Positions 43,803 through 52,548 of a DNA stretch of 64,000 nucleotides are shown piece after piece. Positions within the stretch are counted from its first letter, which is position 1; each line of letters opens with the position of its first letter. Both the position numbers and the translations under genes were made by a program. The notes under the pieces are model-generated. The model worked only from the letters and a program-made list of their open reading frames with translations, was not told where the DNA came from and ran no database searches. The DNA comes from Roseiarcus sp963813195 (GTDB lineage Bacteria > Pseudomonadota > Alphaproteobacteria > Rhizobiales > Beijerinckiaceae), in NCBI GenBank assembly GCA_963813195.1, contig CAWEYC010000050.1, positions 110,433-174,432 of the forward strand, in the 5' to 3' direction.

Positions 43803-44639
43803 ATGCTTGACCAGCTACAGGAAAGGCACTTCGCCAAACTGGCGCAACTTGTCGAGGACCATTCGGGCATTCGCCTGCCGCCGACGAAGCGGACGATGGT
43901 CGAAGGCCGGTTGCGCAAGCGAATGCGAGCCCTCGGCCTCGCGCGTCTCGACGAATATGGCCGGGCAATATTCGAAGGCGGCAAGCTCGAGGACGAATTC
44001 ATTCACCTCGTCGATTGCGTGACGACGAACAAGACCGATTTCTTCCGCGAGCCGGACCATTTCGACTTCCTGCGCCGAACGGCGATCCCCGCCTCGGCGA
44101 AACTGCGGCGCGGCGCCGATGCGCCATTGAAGTTCTGGAGCGCCGCCGCCTCTGTCGGGGCGGAAGCCTATACGATCGCGATGGTCGCGGCCGAAGCGGT
44201 CGGGCTCGAAGGGCGCTGCTTTTCGGTGTTGGGCACCGACATCAGCACCGATGTCATCATCCAGGCGCAGCGCGCGATCTATCCCCTCTCCATGATCGAT
44301 CCCATCCCATTGCCACTGCGCGAGCGGTACATCATGCGAGCGGTGAACGCGGAGCGGCGCGATATGCGGATCGTCCCGGAAATTCGGCGCACGGTTCGCT
44401 TTCAGCATCTCAATCTGATGGACGAGAGCTATCCCGTGGAGCGCGATTTTGACGTGATCTTCTGCCGGAATATTCTCATCTATTTCGCCAAGGCGACGCA
44501 GGACGCCGTGCTTCGACGTCTTTGCAGTCACCTGCGCACTGGAGGATTTCTGATCCTCGGTCACTCGGAATCGCTCGCCGGCGGCGAGCTGACCTCGATG
44601 CGTCAGGTGGCGCCGACCATACTCCGTCGCATGGATTGA
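43803..44639 (+). CDS. cheR: Chemoreceptor glutamate methyltransferase CheR
   Basis: 278-residue SAM-dependent methyltransferase that methylates receptor glutamates for adaptation. N-terminal helical domain (LAQLVEDHSGIRLPPTKRTM), then VDCVTTNKTDFFREPDHFDF, the SAM-binding LKFWSAAASVGAEAYTIAMV, GTDISTDVIIQAQRAIYPLS and FDVIFCRNILIYFAKATQ. No C-terminal TPR. Length and motifs are canonical. Confidence 0.95.
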   Translation: MLDQLQERHFAKLAQLVEDHSGIRLPPTKRTMVEGRLRKRMRALGLARLDEYGRAIFEGGKLEDEFIHLVDCVTTNKTDFFREPDHFDFLRRTAIPASAKLRRGADAPLKFWSAAASVGAEAYTIAMVAAEAVGLEGRCFSVLGTDISTDVIIQAQRAIYPLSMIDPIPLPLRERYIMRAVNAERRDMRIVPEIRRTVRFQHLNLMDESYPVERDFDVIFCRNILIYFAKATQDAVLRRLCSHLRTGGFLILGHSESLAGGELTSMRQVAPTILRRMD

Positions 44640-44648
44640 GAGGACACG

Positions 44649-45737
44649 ATGAACGCCGCCAACCGCAAGATCCGCGTTCTGATTGTCGACGATTCGGCCT
44701 CGGTCCGCCAGACGCTGTGCTCGATCATCGAGGCGTCGCCCGATATGGAGGTCATGGCGACCGCGGGCGATCCGTTCATTGCCGCGCAGCGCATCAGCGA
44801 AGAAATTCCCGACGTCATTATCCTCGACGTCGAGATGCCGCGGATGGACGGCATCACCTTCCTGCGCAGAATCATGGCGCAGCGTCCGATTCCGACGATT
44901 CTGTGCTCGACGTTGCTCGCAGCAGGATCGGAGGCGCTTCTCGACGCGCTCGAGGCCGGCGCGGTGGATATCATCGTCAAGCCGCGCATCGACACGAAGC
45001 AATTCTTGTCCGAGTCGCAGGTGCGAATCTGGGACTCCGTCAAAGCCGCCGCGAGGGTGACATTCAAAGGCGCCCGCGTCGCGACGCCGCATCTGGTCCA
45101 GAAAAAGTTGACTGCCGACGTCATTATGCCGCCGCCCGCGGCGACGCGGGCCCTGACGCGAACGACCGATCAGGTCGTCTGCATCGGCGCCTCGACCGGC
45201 GGCACCGAATCGCTGCGTGAAGTCTTGACGGCGCTCGCGCCCAATAGCCCCGGAATTGTCATCGTTCAGCACATGCCGGAGCGCTTTACCGCCGCCTTCG
45301 CCAAGCGCCTGAATGGGCTCTGCCAGGTCGACGTGAAAGAGGCGGAAGACGGCGATCAGGTCATTGCCGGCCGCGTTCTCATCGCACCGGGCAATCGGCA
45401 CATGTTGCTGCAGCGCAGTGGCGCGCGCTACCACGTCGCGATCAAGGATGGCCCGTTGGTCTCGCGTCACCGGCCCTCGGTCGACGTTCTATTTCGCTCG
45501 GCCGCGCAATATGCGGGAGCCAATGCGCTCGGCGTCATCATGACCGGCATGGGCGACGACGGAGCGAGAGGGCTTCTCGAGATGAAGAAGGCAGGGGCCA
45601 CGACCTTGGCGCAGAACGAGGAGACTTGCATCGTCTTTGGCATGCCGAAGGAGGCGATCGCTTTGGGCGCAGCCGACAAGACGGTTCCGTTGTCGGCGAT
45701 TCCGGCGGAGATTCAGCACCTGCGTGTCGGAGCCTGA
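44649..45737 (+). CDS. cheB: Chemotaxis protein-glutamate methylesterase CheB
   Basis: 362-residue adaptation enzyme that removes receptor methyl groups and deamidates glutamines. Receiver domain with Asp60 in VIILDVEMPRMDGITFLRRI; linker at about 130-170; methylesterase domain with the triad Ser in VCIGASTGGTESL, His in VIVQHMPERFTAAF and Asp in MTGMGDDGARGL. Phosphorylation by CheA activates it. It lies 9 bases after cheR and 2 bases before the next gene. Confidence 0.95.
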   Translation: MNAANRKIRVLIVDDSASVRQTLCSIIEASPDMEVMATAGDPFIAAQRISEEIPDVIILDVEMPRMDGITFLRRIMAQRPIPTILCSTLLAAGSEALLDALEAGAVDIIVKPRIDTKQFLSESQVRIWDSVKAAARVTFKGARVATPHLVQKKLTADVIMPPPAATRALTRTTDQVVCIGASTGGTESLREVLTALAPNSPGIVIVQHMPERFTAAFAKRLNGLCQVDVKEAEDGDQVIAGRVLIAPGNRHMLLQRSGARYHVAIKDGPLVSRHRPSVDVLFRSAAQYAGANALGVIMTGMGDDGARGLLEMKKAGATTLAQNEETCIVFGMPKEAIALGAADKTVPLSAIPAEIQHLRVGA

Positions 45738-45739
45738 CA

Positions 45740-47557
45740 ATGTCCGGTCAGTCCAAGAAGATCGTGTCGACCGCGTCGCAGTCTCCGATGGCGGAGGGCC
45801 TCAGGGAGACCGCCGATGCGATCAGCCGGACATTCGCGCCCTGCGAGCGGACTTGCCTCGACGTCGGCGCGCGGCTAGGAGACGCCATCCCCGGCCTGAG
45901 CGAGTTGGCGGGGCTCTTTGAAATGCTGGCGCAATCGCTCGAAAGCGAACAATTTCGGGTCGCGGGGCTCGATCTTCAGACGGTCGCCCGCCAAATCGAA
46001 GCGATGGCCAACGAACTAACGGGCGAAAGCAAGGCGCTCGCCGACCTTGTTGCGCTCAACGGGGCAATCGACGGACAGATAAGCAAGTTGTTGGAGAGCA
46101 GCCGCACGATCACCGTGCTCGTGTTCAACGTCAAGATCGAAGCGGCTTCGTTGAGCGACGCGGGCGAGGATATGCGCAGCTTCGTTGAAGGGTTGCATCA
46201 GCTTGCCCAGCGTGCGCAGCAGGCGCTCAATGAATATCAACTCACGCACAGCAAACTTTATGACCTGCTCCATACTTCCAGCGACGCTCAGAAGAGCTTT
46301 CAGGAGAGCCATCAGGGCCGCCTCCTGTCGATCGCCACCGAGATCGCCGCCAGCGTCGCGGCGGTGGCCGATCGACGGCGCGAGATCGCCGGGCCCCTGC
46401 TGGAAATCGGCGCGCAGTCGCAGCGTGTCGGCTCGCAAATCGGACAATGCGTGGTGGCGCTGCAGGTCGGCGACAGTACACGCCAACGAATCGAGCATGT
46501 GCATAGCGCGCTGAATCTCGCCGGTCACGGCTTGGATGGCGGAGCGACGGACGACATCTGGGCCGATTTTGGCGAGGCCGCCCCGGCCGAGGCGCGAAAT
46601 TCCGCCGCCGCCGCGATATGCCGCTTGCAATCGCGCCAGCTCGAGGCCTCGCTGCACGACTTTACCGACGAGGTGGACACGATATCTGCGTCGCTTCAGG
46701 GACTTTTGGCCGACGCCGGCGAACTCGCGAAGCGCGGTAGGGCGCTGTTCGGGTCCGGCGGCGGAGGGGGCAATTCCTTCCTCGAAAATCTCGAGCATAG
46801 GTTGGAGGCCGCGCGCGCCATTGTCGACGAATGTCGACGCGCGCGGGCTATCGTGGATCGCGCGGCCGCCGCCGTCGGCGCCACGATGGCCGATCTCGAA
46901 CAACGCACCGCGCGTCTGTCCGAAATCATCATCGACGTGACGATGATCGGCACGAACGCGCTGCTGAAATCGAGCCGTCTCGGCGATCGCGGCAAGGGTT
47001 TGAGCGTCATTGCGCAGGAATTACGCAACTACGCCGGGAAGATCGTCGAGGGGATCGAGGAACTGCCCGCCGCGCTGCGCGAGGTCACCGCCTTCGTCGA
47101 GCGCTTCTCGGAAGCTGGCAGAGCGCGCGGCGCCGATCACCTAATCGCCTTGGACGAACGCATGCTCAACGCGATCGGCGCGTTCAGGGCGAACGGAAAA
47201 ACCATGACCGACGCGTTGACGAAGCTGGGGCAGGAGACGGTCGCGATTCGCAGCATGTTGGGCGACGCAGCTGCTCGGCTGGCGGCCAATCGCGATGACA
47301 TCAGCACGTCGCTGCGGACCGCCGTTTGCGATATTGACGAACTCGCAGCCGGAATCCCCGAGGCCGGCGATTGGCCAAACGGCTGCGGCGAGTTCCTCGA
47401 CCGCCAGCTGCGCGGCGCTTACACGATGGCCAGCGAACGCCAAATCCACGACGCCTTTGTGAGCGAGTCGGATTCCGACGCACTCTTCGATCATGCCGAC
47501 GCCTCTGAGCCGCCCGTCGCGAGCGCCGAGCAAATCGCCGACGAATGCTTGTTCTGA
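45740..47557 (+). CDS. Soluble chemotaxis-like protein with two MCP-tip-like segments
   Basis: 605-residue protein with no signal peptide or membrane segment, almost all helical with coiled-coil character. Two regions resemble the hairpin tip of receptor signalling domains: the first near residue 125-150 (TITVLVFNVKIEAASLSDAG, then EDMRSFVEGLHQLAQRA), the second near 410-440 (IGTNALLKSSRLGDRGKGLS, then VIAQELRNYAGKIV, which mirrors [22 protein letters not shown]-type tips). The start at 45740, two bases after cheB, places it as the last gene of the operon. It may couple to CheA/CheW in the cytoplasm or bridge arrays. The ending is acidic (SESDSDALFDHADASEPP). No named family is certain; MCP-like is inference from the tip motifs. 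Confidence 0.75.
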   Translation: MSGQSKKIVSTASQSPMAEGLRETADAISRTFAPCERTCLDVGARLGDAIPGLSELAGLFEMLAQSLESEQFRVAGLDLQTVARQIEAMANELTGESKALADLVALNGAIDGQISKLLESSRTITVLVFNVKIEAASLSDAGEDMRSFVEGLHQLAQRAQQALNEYQLTHSKLYDLLHTSSDAQKSFQESHQGRLLSIATEIAASVAAVADRRREIAGPLLEIGAQSQRVGSQIGQCVVALQVGDSTRQRIEHVHSALNLAGHGLDGGATDDIWADFGEAAPAEARNSAAAAICRLQSRQLEASLHDFTDEVDTISASLQGLLADAGELAKRGRALFGSGGGGGNSFLENLEHRLEAARAIVDECRRARAIVDRAAAAVGATMADLEQRTARLSEIIIDVTMIGTNALLKSSRLGDRGKGLSVIAQELRNYAGKIVEGIEELPAALREVTAFVERFSEAGRARGADHLIALDERMLNAIGAFRANGKTMTDALTKLGQETVAIRSMLGDAAARLAANRDDISTSLRTAVCDIDELAAGIPEAGDWPNGCGEFLDRQLRGAYTMASERQIHDAFVSESDSDALFDHADASEPPVASAEQIADECLF

Positions 47558-47627
47558 CCTTGCACCGAGAGGCAGGGAGCGCCCGACTGGCGAATTGCCT
47601 CGATTGGCGCTGTCGCCGGCGACGGCG

Positions 47628-48386
47628 TCAGCCCTTCCACAAAGATAGAATGTCTTCGGTGAGCAGAGCGTAGTCCGTCGCGGCGCGCGACTGCGGACGG
47701 TAGTAGCGTACAGGCGTGCTCGAACCGAAGGCTTCGGCGAGCGAGATGTCGGTCCGAATTCCGCGGAGAACGCGTTTGTGCCCGAACTCCTTCATGAGCT
47801 TCGCGAGCACGATGCGTTGCAAATGCGTTCGAACATCGATCTGGATAGGGACGATGGCCAAGTCCGTGAAGCGCGCATTGAGCATTGTCGCCACTTTGAA
47901 GAGGACGTTTGAAAAGCGAATGATGCCGTCATACGCGAGATGCTGCAGCTGCGTCGGAATCAGGACATGATGCGCAGCGGCTAACGCCGCCACGGTGGTG
48001 ACGTCCACCGACGGGGACGTGTCGATGACGATGTCGTCGTATTGCTCTCCGAGCGCCGCGAGTCCCCTCGCCAGCCTCAGCGGGTCATTGACGGTGCGAT
48101 GGACATCGAAATCGCGTTCCGCGGGCAGAACGTCGATGTCCGTAACGCGGCTTTTTCTCACCGCCGAGGCCAGATCGATCGGACCTTCGCGGAAGATCTG
48201 ATGGACGGTCGTCTCCGACTGCGAAGCGATCACGTCCAAGCCGATCCCGGCATGCCCCTGCGGGTCGAGGTCGACGACCAGGACTCGGCGGCCTCGACTC
48301 GCCAATTCGGCGGCGAGATTGACGGTGGTCGTCGTCTTACCGACGCCTCCTTTGCGGTTTGCGACAGCAATGATTTGGGCCGTCAT
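47628..48386 (-). CDS. parA: ParA/MinD-family ATPase (PpfA/ParC-like)
   Basis: 252-residue ParA-type ATPase. Deviant Walker A with both lysines in NRKGGVGKTTTTVNLAAELA (Lys12, Lys17), Walker A' VLVVDLDPQGHAGIGLD, Walker B DIVIDTSPSVD. No partner parB is near, and it converges on a complete chemotaxis operon, as PpfA is linked to che clusters in Rhodobacter and ParC in Vibrio, where these ATPases place cytoplasmic or polar arrays. It is translated from an ATG overlapping the HD-GYP gene stop (ATGA), so both are made together. The longer frame to 48563 lies within the HD-GYP gene and is rejected. Confidence 0.9.
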   Translation of the reverse strand: MTAQIIAVANRKGGVGKTTTTVNLAAELASRGRRVLVVDLDPQGHAGIGLDVIASQSETTVHQIFREGPIDLASAVRKSRVTDIDVLPAERDFDVHRTVNDPLRLARGLAALGEQYDDIVIDTSPSVDVTTVAALAAAHHVLIPTQLQHLAYDGIIRFSNVLFKVATMLNARFTDLAIVPIQIDVRTHLQRIVLAKLMKEFGHKRVLRGIRTDISLAEAFGSSTPVRYYRPQSRAATDYALLTEDILSLWKG

Positions 48387-49528
48387 CTCTTTCTCGCGCT
48401 TGCTGCTGACTCTCTGAGGCTGTCGGGTCGTGGCGGCAACGGGTCGCTCGCGGAAGCGGGTGGAGGGGATGGACTTCCTCGCTCCGGGGCGGGAAGAGAT
48501 GGTCCGCGCGTTTCTGCGAGCGGTTCCATTTCCGCGTAGGCCGCAAGGAAAGCATCGAGGCATGCGGGATCAAAATGACGACCCCGCTCGGCCTTGAGGA
48601 TCTCGAGCGCGTCAGCTGTCGAATGCGCTTTCTTGTACGGCCGTTTTGTCGTCAGCGCGTCGAATACGTCGGCGATCGCCACGATGCGTGCGCACAGCGG
48701 AATGTCTTCTCCCGACAGGCGTTTCGGATATCCCTTCCCATCCCAGCGCTCATGGTGATTTTCCGCAATTTGCGCCGCTAGTTTGATGAGATCCGAGGTG
48801 CTCTCCCCAAGAATTCGTGCGCCGATCTCGGTGTGAGTGTTGATGATTACCCGCTCGTCATCGTCGAGCAATCCGGGCTTCAATAATATTCCATCGGGGA
48901 TGGCGACCTTCCCAATGTCGTGAAGCGGCGAGGCCAGATACATGCTGCGGCATTCTTGCTGCGAAAGCCCCAGGCGCTCTGATATCATTCGGCTATATTT
49001 TGCGACTCGCAATGTATGGTCGTTTGTCTCGTTGTCGCGGTATTCGAGCGCTTTTGACAGGCGGAAGACCATCTCCTCCTCGCGGGCGAGGAGAGCTTGT
49101 GTCGCCTTCTCGATCTCGCGGGCTTGCAACGCCACGTAGTCGTCGAGTTTGCGTAGTGCATTGGAGAGGTCGATAAGATTGCGCAGCCTAACTCTGAGCT
49201 CCACGGGGCTTTGCGACTTGCTCAAGAAATCGGTCGCGCCGGCTTCGAGGGCTGCCAGCCTGACGGCATCGTCCGTCGTCGCCGTCAGCATGATCATGGG
49301 AACTTGCCCGTGACCGTCCGTCCCACGCATCTGACGAATGAAGGTGATTCCATCGACCTTCGGCATGATGTGGTCGACGATCACCATGTCGAAGCGGCGC
49401 GTGGTCGACGCGAGGAGGGCCGCCTCGGGATCCAGGAATGGGATTGCGCGCACGTTGGACGCCTGTTCGACGATCCGTTGCAAATGCGACAGACTGCTTC
49501 GGCTATCATCCACAATCATAGCGAGCAT
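48383..49528 (-). CDS. Response regulator with HD-GYP domain (c-di-GMP phosphodiesterase)
   Basis: 381-residue two-domain regulator. Receiver at 1-120: Asp52 in MVIVDHIMPKVDGITFIRQM, Lys in FLSKSQSP. HD-GYP at about 160-335: RLSKALEYRDNETNDHTLRV, the HD pair in SPLHDIGKVAIPDGILLKPG, HHERWDGKGYPKRLSGEDIP with the GYP triplet, and IVAIADVFDALTTKRPYKKA. All metal-binding positions appear present, so it should hydrolyse c-di-GMP when phosphorylated. Start chosen at 49528 (MLAMIVDDS) because receivers begin a few residues before the acidic pair; ATG at 49576 is possible. The Pro-rich C-terminus overlaps the parA start. Confidence 0.9.
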   Translation of the reverse strand: MLAMIVDDSRSSLSHLQRIVEQASNVRAIPFLDPEAALLASTTRRFDMVIVDHIMPKVDGITFIRQMRGTDGHGQVPMIMLTATTDDAVRLAALEAGATDFLSKSQSPVELRVRLRNLIDLSNALRKLDDYVALQAREIEKATQALLAREEEMVFRLSKALEYRDNETNDHTLRVAKYSRMISERLGLSQQECRSMYLASPLHDIGKVAIPDGILLKPGLLDDDERVIINTHTEIGARILGESTSDLIKLAAQIAENHHERWDGKGYPKRLSGEDIPLCARIVAIADVFDALTTKRPYKKAHSTADALEILKAERGRHFDPACLDAFLAAYAEMEPLAETRGPSLPAPERGSPSPPPASASDPLPPRPDSLRESAASARKR

Positions 49529-49932
49529 GAGTCGGCGACCCTTCTGCAGTCTTTCAATTGGGCTGCTCAGCCCCATTAATACGTCAATGCCAATTAGAAG
49601 CGACAGTTCATTTTGCGATAATTATTGTAAAAGCTACTAACAAGTAAAATACATTAAGTAAAAATCAGAAGAACATCGGGGCGAAGGACGGTTTCATCGC
49701 CGTTATAGCCGCCCTTGACGGATCTACTTCGGAGCCAGCAAATTCGCAACGCACGTTGATCACCCCCAAGAATTCTCGGCGACTCACGCAACCTACCGCT
49801 CGCCTATGGGAGAAGCGGCGGAGTTTGTTGTCAAGCGTTGTTGCGGTCGACAGCGGCGCCAAAATCGGCTCCGCGGTCGCTGCGCCGGTTCGAAGGCGGG
49901 GCGGCGGAAAAGCGCTGCCACATCGCGTCGTT
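49529..49932. other. Intergenic region, AT-rich in its first part
   Basis: About 400 bases between the HD-GYP gene (start) and the DUF763 gene (end), both on the minus strand. 49577-49670 is AT-rich (ATTTTGCGATAATTATTGTA, AAATACATTAAGTAAAAATC) and is the likely promoter of the HD-GYP-parA operon. No gene is seen; a 103-codon minus-strand frame there has no ribosome site or recognisable content. Confidence 0.5.
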
Positions 49933-51198
49933 TCAATTCGTACCGGTGAGATCGGTTTTGGTTCGCTCCCAACCAAAGACGCTTCGGCCCCCCAGAAGGT
50001 GCAAGTCGCGCCGCTCCTGCGAGATCAACCCGTCCACCGACGGTCCGCTGGCGAAGCGCTCGAGCCGTCGGGACTGTTCGTCGAGCCGCCTCAGCGCGGC
50101 CAACTCGTCGTCATCTCCAAGTTTGGCCTTCTGGACCGCGGACTTCAGCACCCGAATGGTCTGATCGTAAACAGTGACCGGCACAGGAAAGGGATGACGA
50201 TCCTTGCCGCCGTGCGCGAACGAGAAACGTGCAGGGTCGGTAAAGCGATAGGGCGCTCCATGCAGGACTTCGGCAACCATGGCCAAAGCGCGCACGGTTC
50301 GCGGGCCGACGCCTGGCGTCAAAAGCAGTTCGGCGAAATCTTTTGGTCCACAGTCCGCGGCGGCGGCGAGATTCCCGTGGAGCCGCTGCGTCACCACGTC
50401 CTTCGGGCGCACGTCGTGATGGGCCGGCATCAGCAGGTGCGGCAAAGTCGCCTGCTCAGGAACGCTCGTGTTGCCGGATTTTTGCGCCGGCGGTCGAAGG
50501 CGGGAAAATTCGCGGGCGATTTTGTCTGGTCCCAGCGATTTCAACATTTCGACCTGTTCGCGCCGAGAGGCAGCGGCGCGAGCGTCGGTCAGGTTGACGA
50601 TTTCGCCTTGGGCGGGGCCGTCGATCGCCGCGTGCGGTTCTTCAACGAAGCTCTTCAGTCCCTCCGAGAGCCAATGATAGCGGCGCGCTTGTTTGCGCTC
50701 GCCGTTCATCCCTTGCTGCACAACGACCCATTGTCCGTCGTCGGTGACGATGAAACCATGCAAGTAGAGATCGAAGCCGTCCTGCACCGCGGCGCTGTCG
50801 ACCTTGGCGACGAGCCGGCTTACGTCGGCGAGCGCCGCGCCGTCGAAGCCGGCTCGGTCGCCGATCGCAGCGAGCTCATGAGGCGTTTGTCTTGAATGGC
50901 GTCCACGGCCGCCGCAAACATGGATTCCAAGTTCCCGGCCGAGCGGTGTAAGGCCGCGCTTCAAAGCGCCGATGACGCTGGTCGTGATGCCGGAGGAGTG
51001 CCAATCCATGCCCATCACTGCGCCTAGGGACTGGAACCAGAAGGGGTGCGACAGTCGGCGCAGCAACTCGTCGCGGCCGTAATGATGGATGATCGCTTCG
51101 CACATGACGGCGCCGAGACGCGCCATGCGATCGGCCAACCATTTCGGCACTGACCCGTTGTGCAACGGCAAGTCCGCGCTTCCGCTTCGCCTCGCCAC
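49933..51198 (-). CDS. DUF763 domain-containing protein
   Basis: 421-residue DUF763 protein of unknown function. N-terminal hallmark SADLPLHNGSVPKWLADRMA, then FWFQSLGAVMGMDWHSSGIT and TPLGRELGIHVCGGRGRHSR. A helix-hairpin-helix-like stretch, LLLTPGVGPRTVRALAMVAE, lies near residue 295 and is followed by YRFTDPARFSFAHGGKDRHP. The HhH motif suggests nucleic-acid contact; DUF763 proteins have been noted near DNA-repair genes, but no activity is established. GTG start at 51198 with GAGG four bases upstream. Single gene, divergent from the Old Yellow Enzyme. Confidence 0.88.
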   Translation of the reverse strand: MARRSGSADLPLHNGSVPKWLADRMARLGAVMCEAIIHHYGRDELLRRLSHPFWFQSLGAVMGMDWHSSGITTSVIGALKRGLTPLGRELGIHVCGGRGRHSRQTPHELAAIGDRAGFDGAALADVSRLVAKVDSAAVQDGFDLYLHGFIVTDDGQWVVVQQGMNGERKQARRYHWLSEGLKSFVEEPHAAIDGPAQGEIVNLTDARAAASRREQVEMLKSLGPDKIAREFSRLRPPAQKSGNTSVPEQATLPHLLMPAHHDVRPKDVVTQRLHGNLAAAADCGPKDFAELLLTPGVGPRTVRALAMVAEVLHGAPYRFTDPARFSFAHGGKDRHPFPVPVTVYDQTIRVLKSAVQKAKLGDDDELAALRRLDEQSRRLERFASGPSVDGLISQERRDLHLLGGRSVFGWERTKTDLTGTN

Positions 51199-51371
51199 GG
51201 GTCCTCGCTCGGTGTTCTACAATTGTTCTATCATCGCCACTGCCGCAGCGCTAGTCCGCTCGCGGGCCCACGGGTCCGTGATCAATCGCCGGGGGCGCGC
51301 CCCTTGCCGCGGCGCAGCATGGCGCCCATCTCATGCCTCTCTCTTTGTCGTCCGAAGGATGAACTCGCTCC

Positions 51372-52439
51372 ATGCCGACACTTTTTGACCCCATCACAAT
51401 TGGCGATCTTCATCTCCCCAACCGCATCCTCATGGCGCCGCTCACGCGCAACCGCTCCAGCGGTCCCGGCCGGGTTCCGAACTCAATGATGCGCGACTAT
51501 TACCTTCAGCGCGTCTCCGCCGGGGCGATCATCTCCGAGGCCACATCGGTGACCCCGATGGGCGTTGGGTATCCCCACACGCCGGGGATTTGGTCGCAGG
51601 AGCAAGTCGCCGGCTGGCGTCGGATCACCGACACAGTGCACGCGGCCCGAGGCACGATATTGCTCCAGCTCTGGCATGTCGGCCGCATCTCCGATCCGAG
51701 CTATCACGATGGCGCGGCGCCCGTCGCCCCAAGCGCGATCACGCCGAAGGGACACGTCAGCCTATTGCGTCCGGAGCGTCCGTATGCAGTCCCGCGGGCG
51801 TTGGAGACTGAGGAGGCGCCCGGCGTCGTAGAGGCATTTCGCCAAGGGGCGGAAAATGCGCGTGCCGCCGGCTTTGATGGCGTCGAGATTCACGGAGCCA
51901 ACGGCTATCTTCTCGATCAATTCCTTCAAGACGGCAGCAACAAGCGAACCGACCGCTACGGCGGCTCGATCGAAAATCGCGCGCGGTTGATGCTCGACGT
52001 GACGGACGCCGTCGTCTCGGTCTGGGGCGCCGGCCGTGTGGGCATGCATCTCGCCCCTCGCGGCGACTCGCACGACATGGGCGATTCGAACCTGGCGGCG
52101 ACCTTCGGGTATGTCGCCTCTGAACTCGGCAAGCGGAAAATCGCCTTCATCTGCGCTCGCGAGTCGCTTAAGGAACCGAGGCTCGGACCGGCGCTCAAGA
52201 AGGCCTTCGGCGGCGTCTTCGTCGCGAACGAAGGTTTCACCCCGGAGACGGCGAAGGAAACCATGGCCGCCGGCGATGCGGACGCGCTGGCATTCGGCAA
52301 GCTCTTTATCGCCAACCCCGACCTGCCGCATCGCCTCGCGCTGAATGCCCCGCTAAACCCCTGGAATGCGGCGACGTTCTATTCGCAGGGGGCCGAGGGC
52401 TACACTGACTATCCCGTCCTTGCCGAGGCCGCCGAGTAA
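51372..52439 (+). CDS. Old Yellow Enzyme family ene-reductase
   Basis: 355-residue FMN-dependent NAD(P)H oxidoreductase (NemA-like) that reduces activated C=C bonds of enals, enones, maleimides or nitro-compounds. Hallmarks: LPNRILMAPLTRNRSSGPGR, ILLQLWHVGRISDPSY, the substrate-activating His and Asn in EIHGANGYLLDQFLQDG, DRYGGSIENRARL, and DADALAFGKLFIANPDLPHR. It is a classical OYE by length. It stands alone and converges on the LysR gene; its location beside several carbonyl-reducing enzymes suggests shared induction by electrophilic aldehydes, which is inference. Confidence 0.92.
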   Translation: MPTLFDPITIGDLHLPNRILMAPLTRNRSSGPGRVPNSMMRDYYLQRVSAGAIISEATSVTPMGVGYPHTPGIWSQEQVAGWRRITDTVHAARGTILLQLWHVGRISDPSYHDGAAPVAPSAITPKGHVSLLRPERPYAVPRALETEEAPGVVEAFRQGAENARAAGFDGVEIHGANGYLLDQFLQDGSNKRTDRYGGSIENRARLMLDVTDAVVSVWGAGRVGMHLAPRGDSHDMGDSNLAATFGYVASELGKRKIAFICARESLKEPRLGPALKKAFGGVFVANEGFTPETAKETMAAGDADALAFGKLFIANPDLPHRLALNAPLNPWNAATFYSQGAEGYTDYPVLAEAAE

Positions 52440-52474
52440 CCGCTTTTGGCCTTGGCTAGGCTGCGTATGGCGGC

Positions 52475-52492
52475 GCCCGGGCGCTCCCGGGC
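52475..52492. terminator. Hairpin between convergent genes, possible bidirectional terminator
   Basis: A perfect 7-bp stem, GCCCGGG (52475-52481) with CCCGGGC (52486-52492) and loop CGCT, lies between the Old Yellow Enzyme stop and the LysR stop. No U run follows on either strand, so it would be a weak or Rho-assisted terminator. Confidence 0.4.
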
Positions 52493-52548
52493 CCGCTTGC
52501 GGCTGCGTGCCGAGATTTCGGCGCGATTCTCGTGGTTCGGAAGTAACT

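Noticed and set aside
47612..47623. 12-bp perfect palindrome GTCGCCGGCGAC between cheOp and parA
   Set aside because: Expected by chance at this GC content; no loop or T run, so neither terminator nor operator can be claimed.
49665..49976. Minus-strand 103-codon frame
   Set aside because: No ribosome site or recognisable content; overlaps the end of the DUF763 gene.
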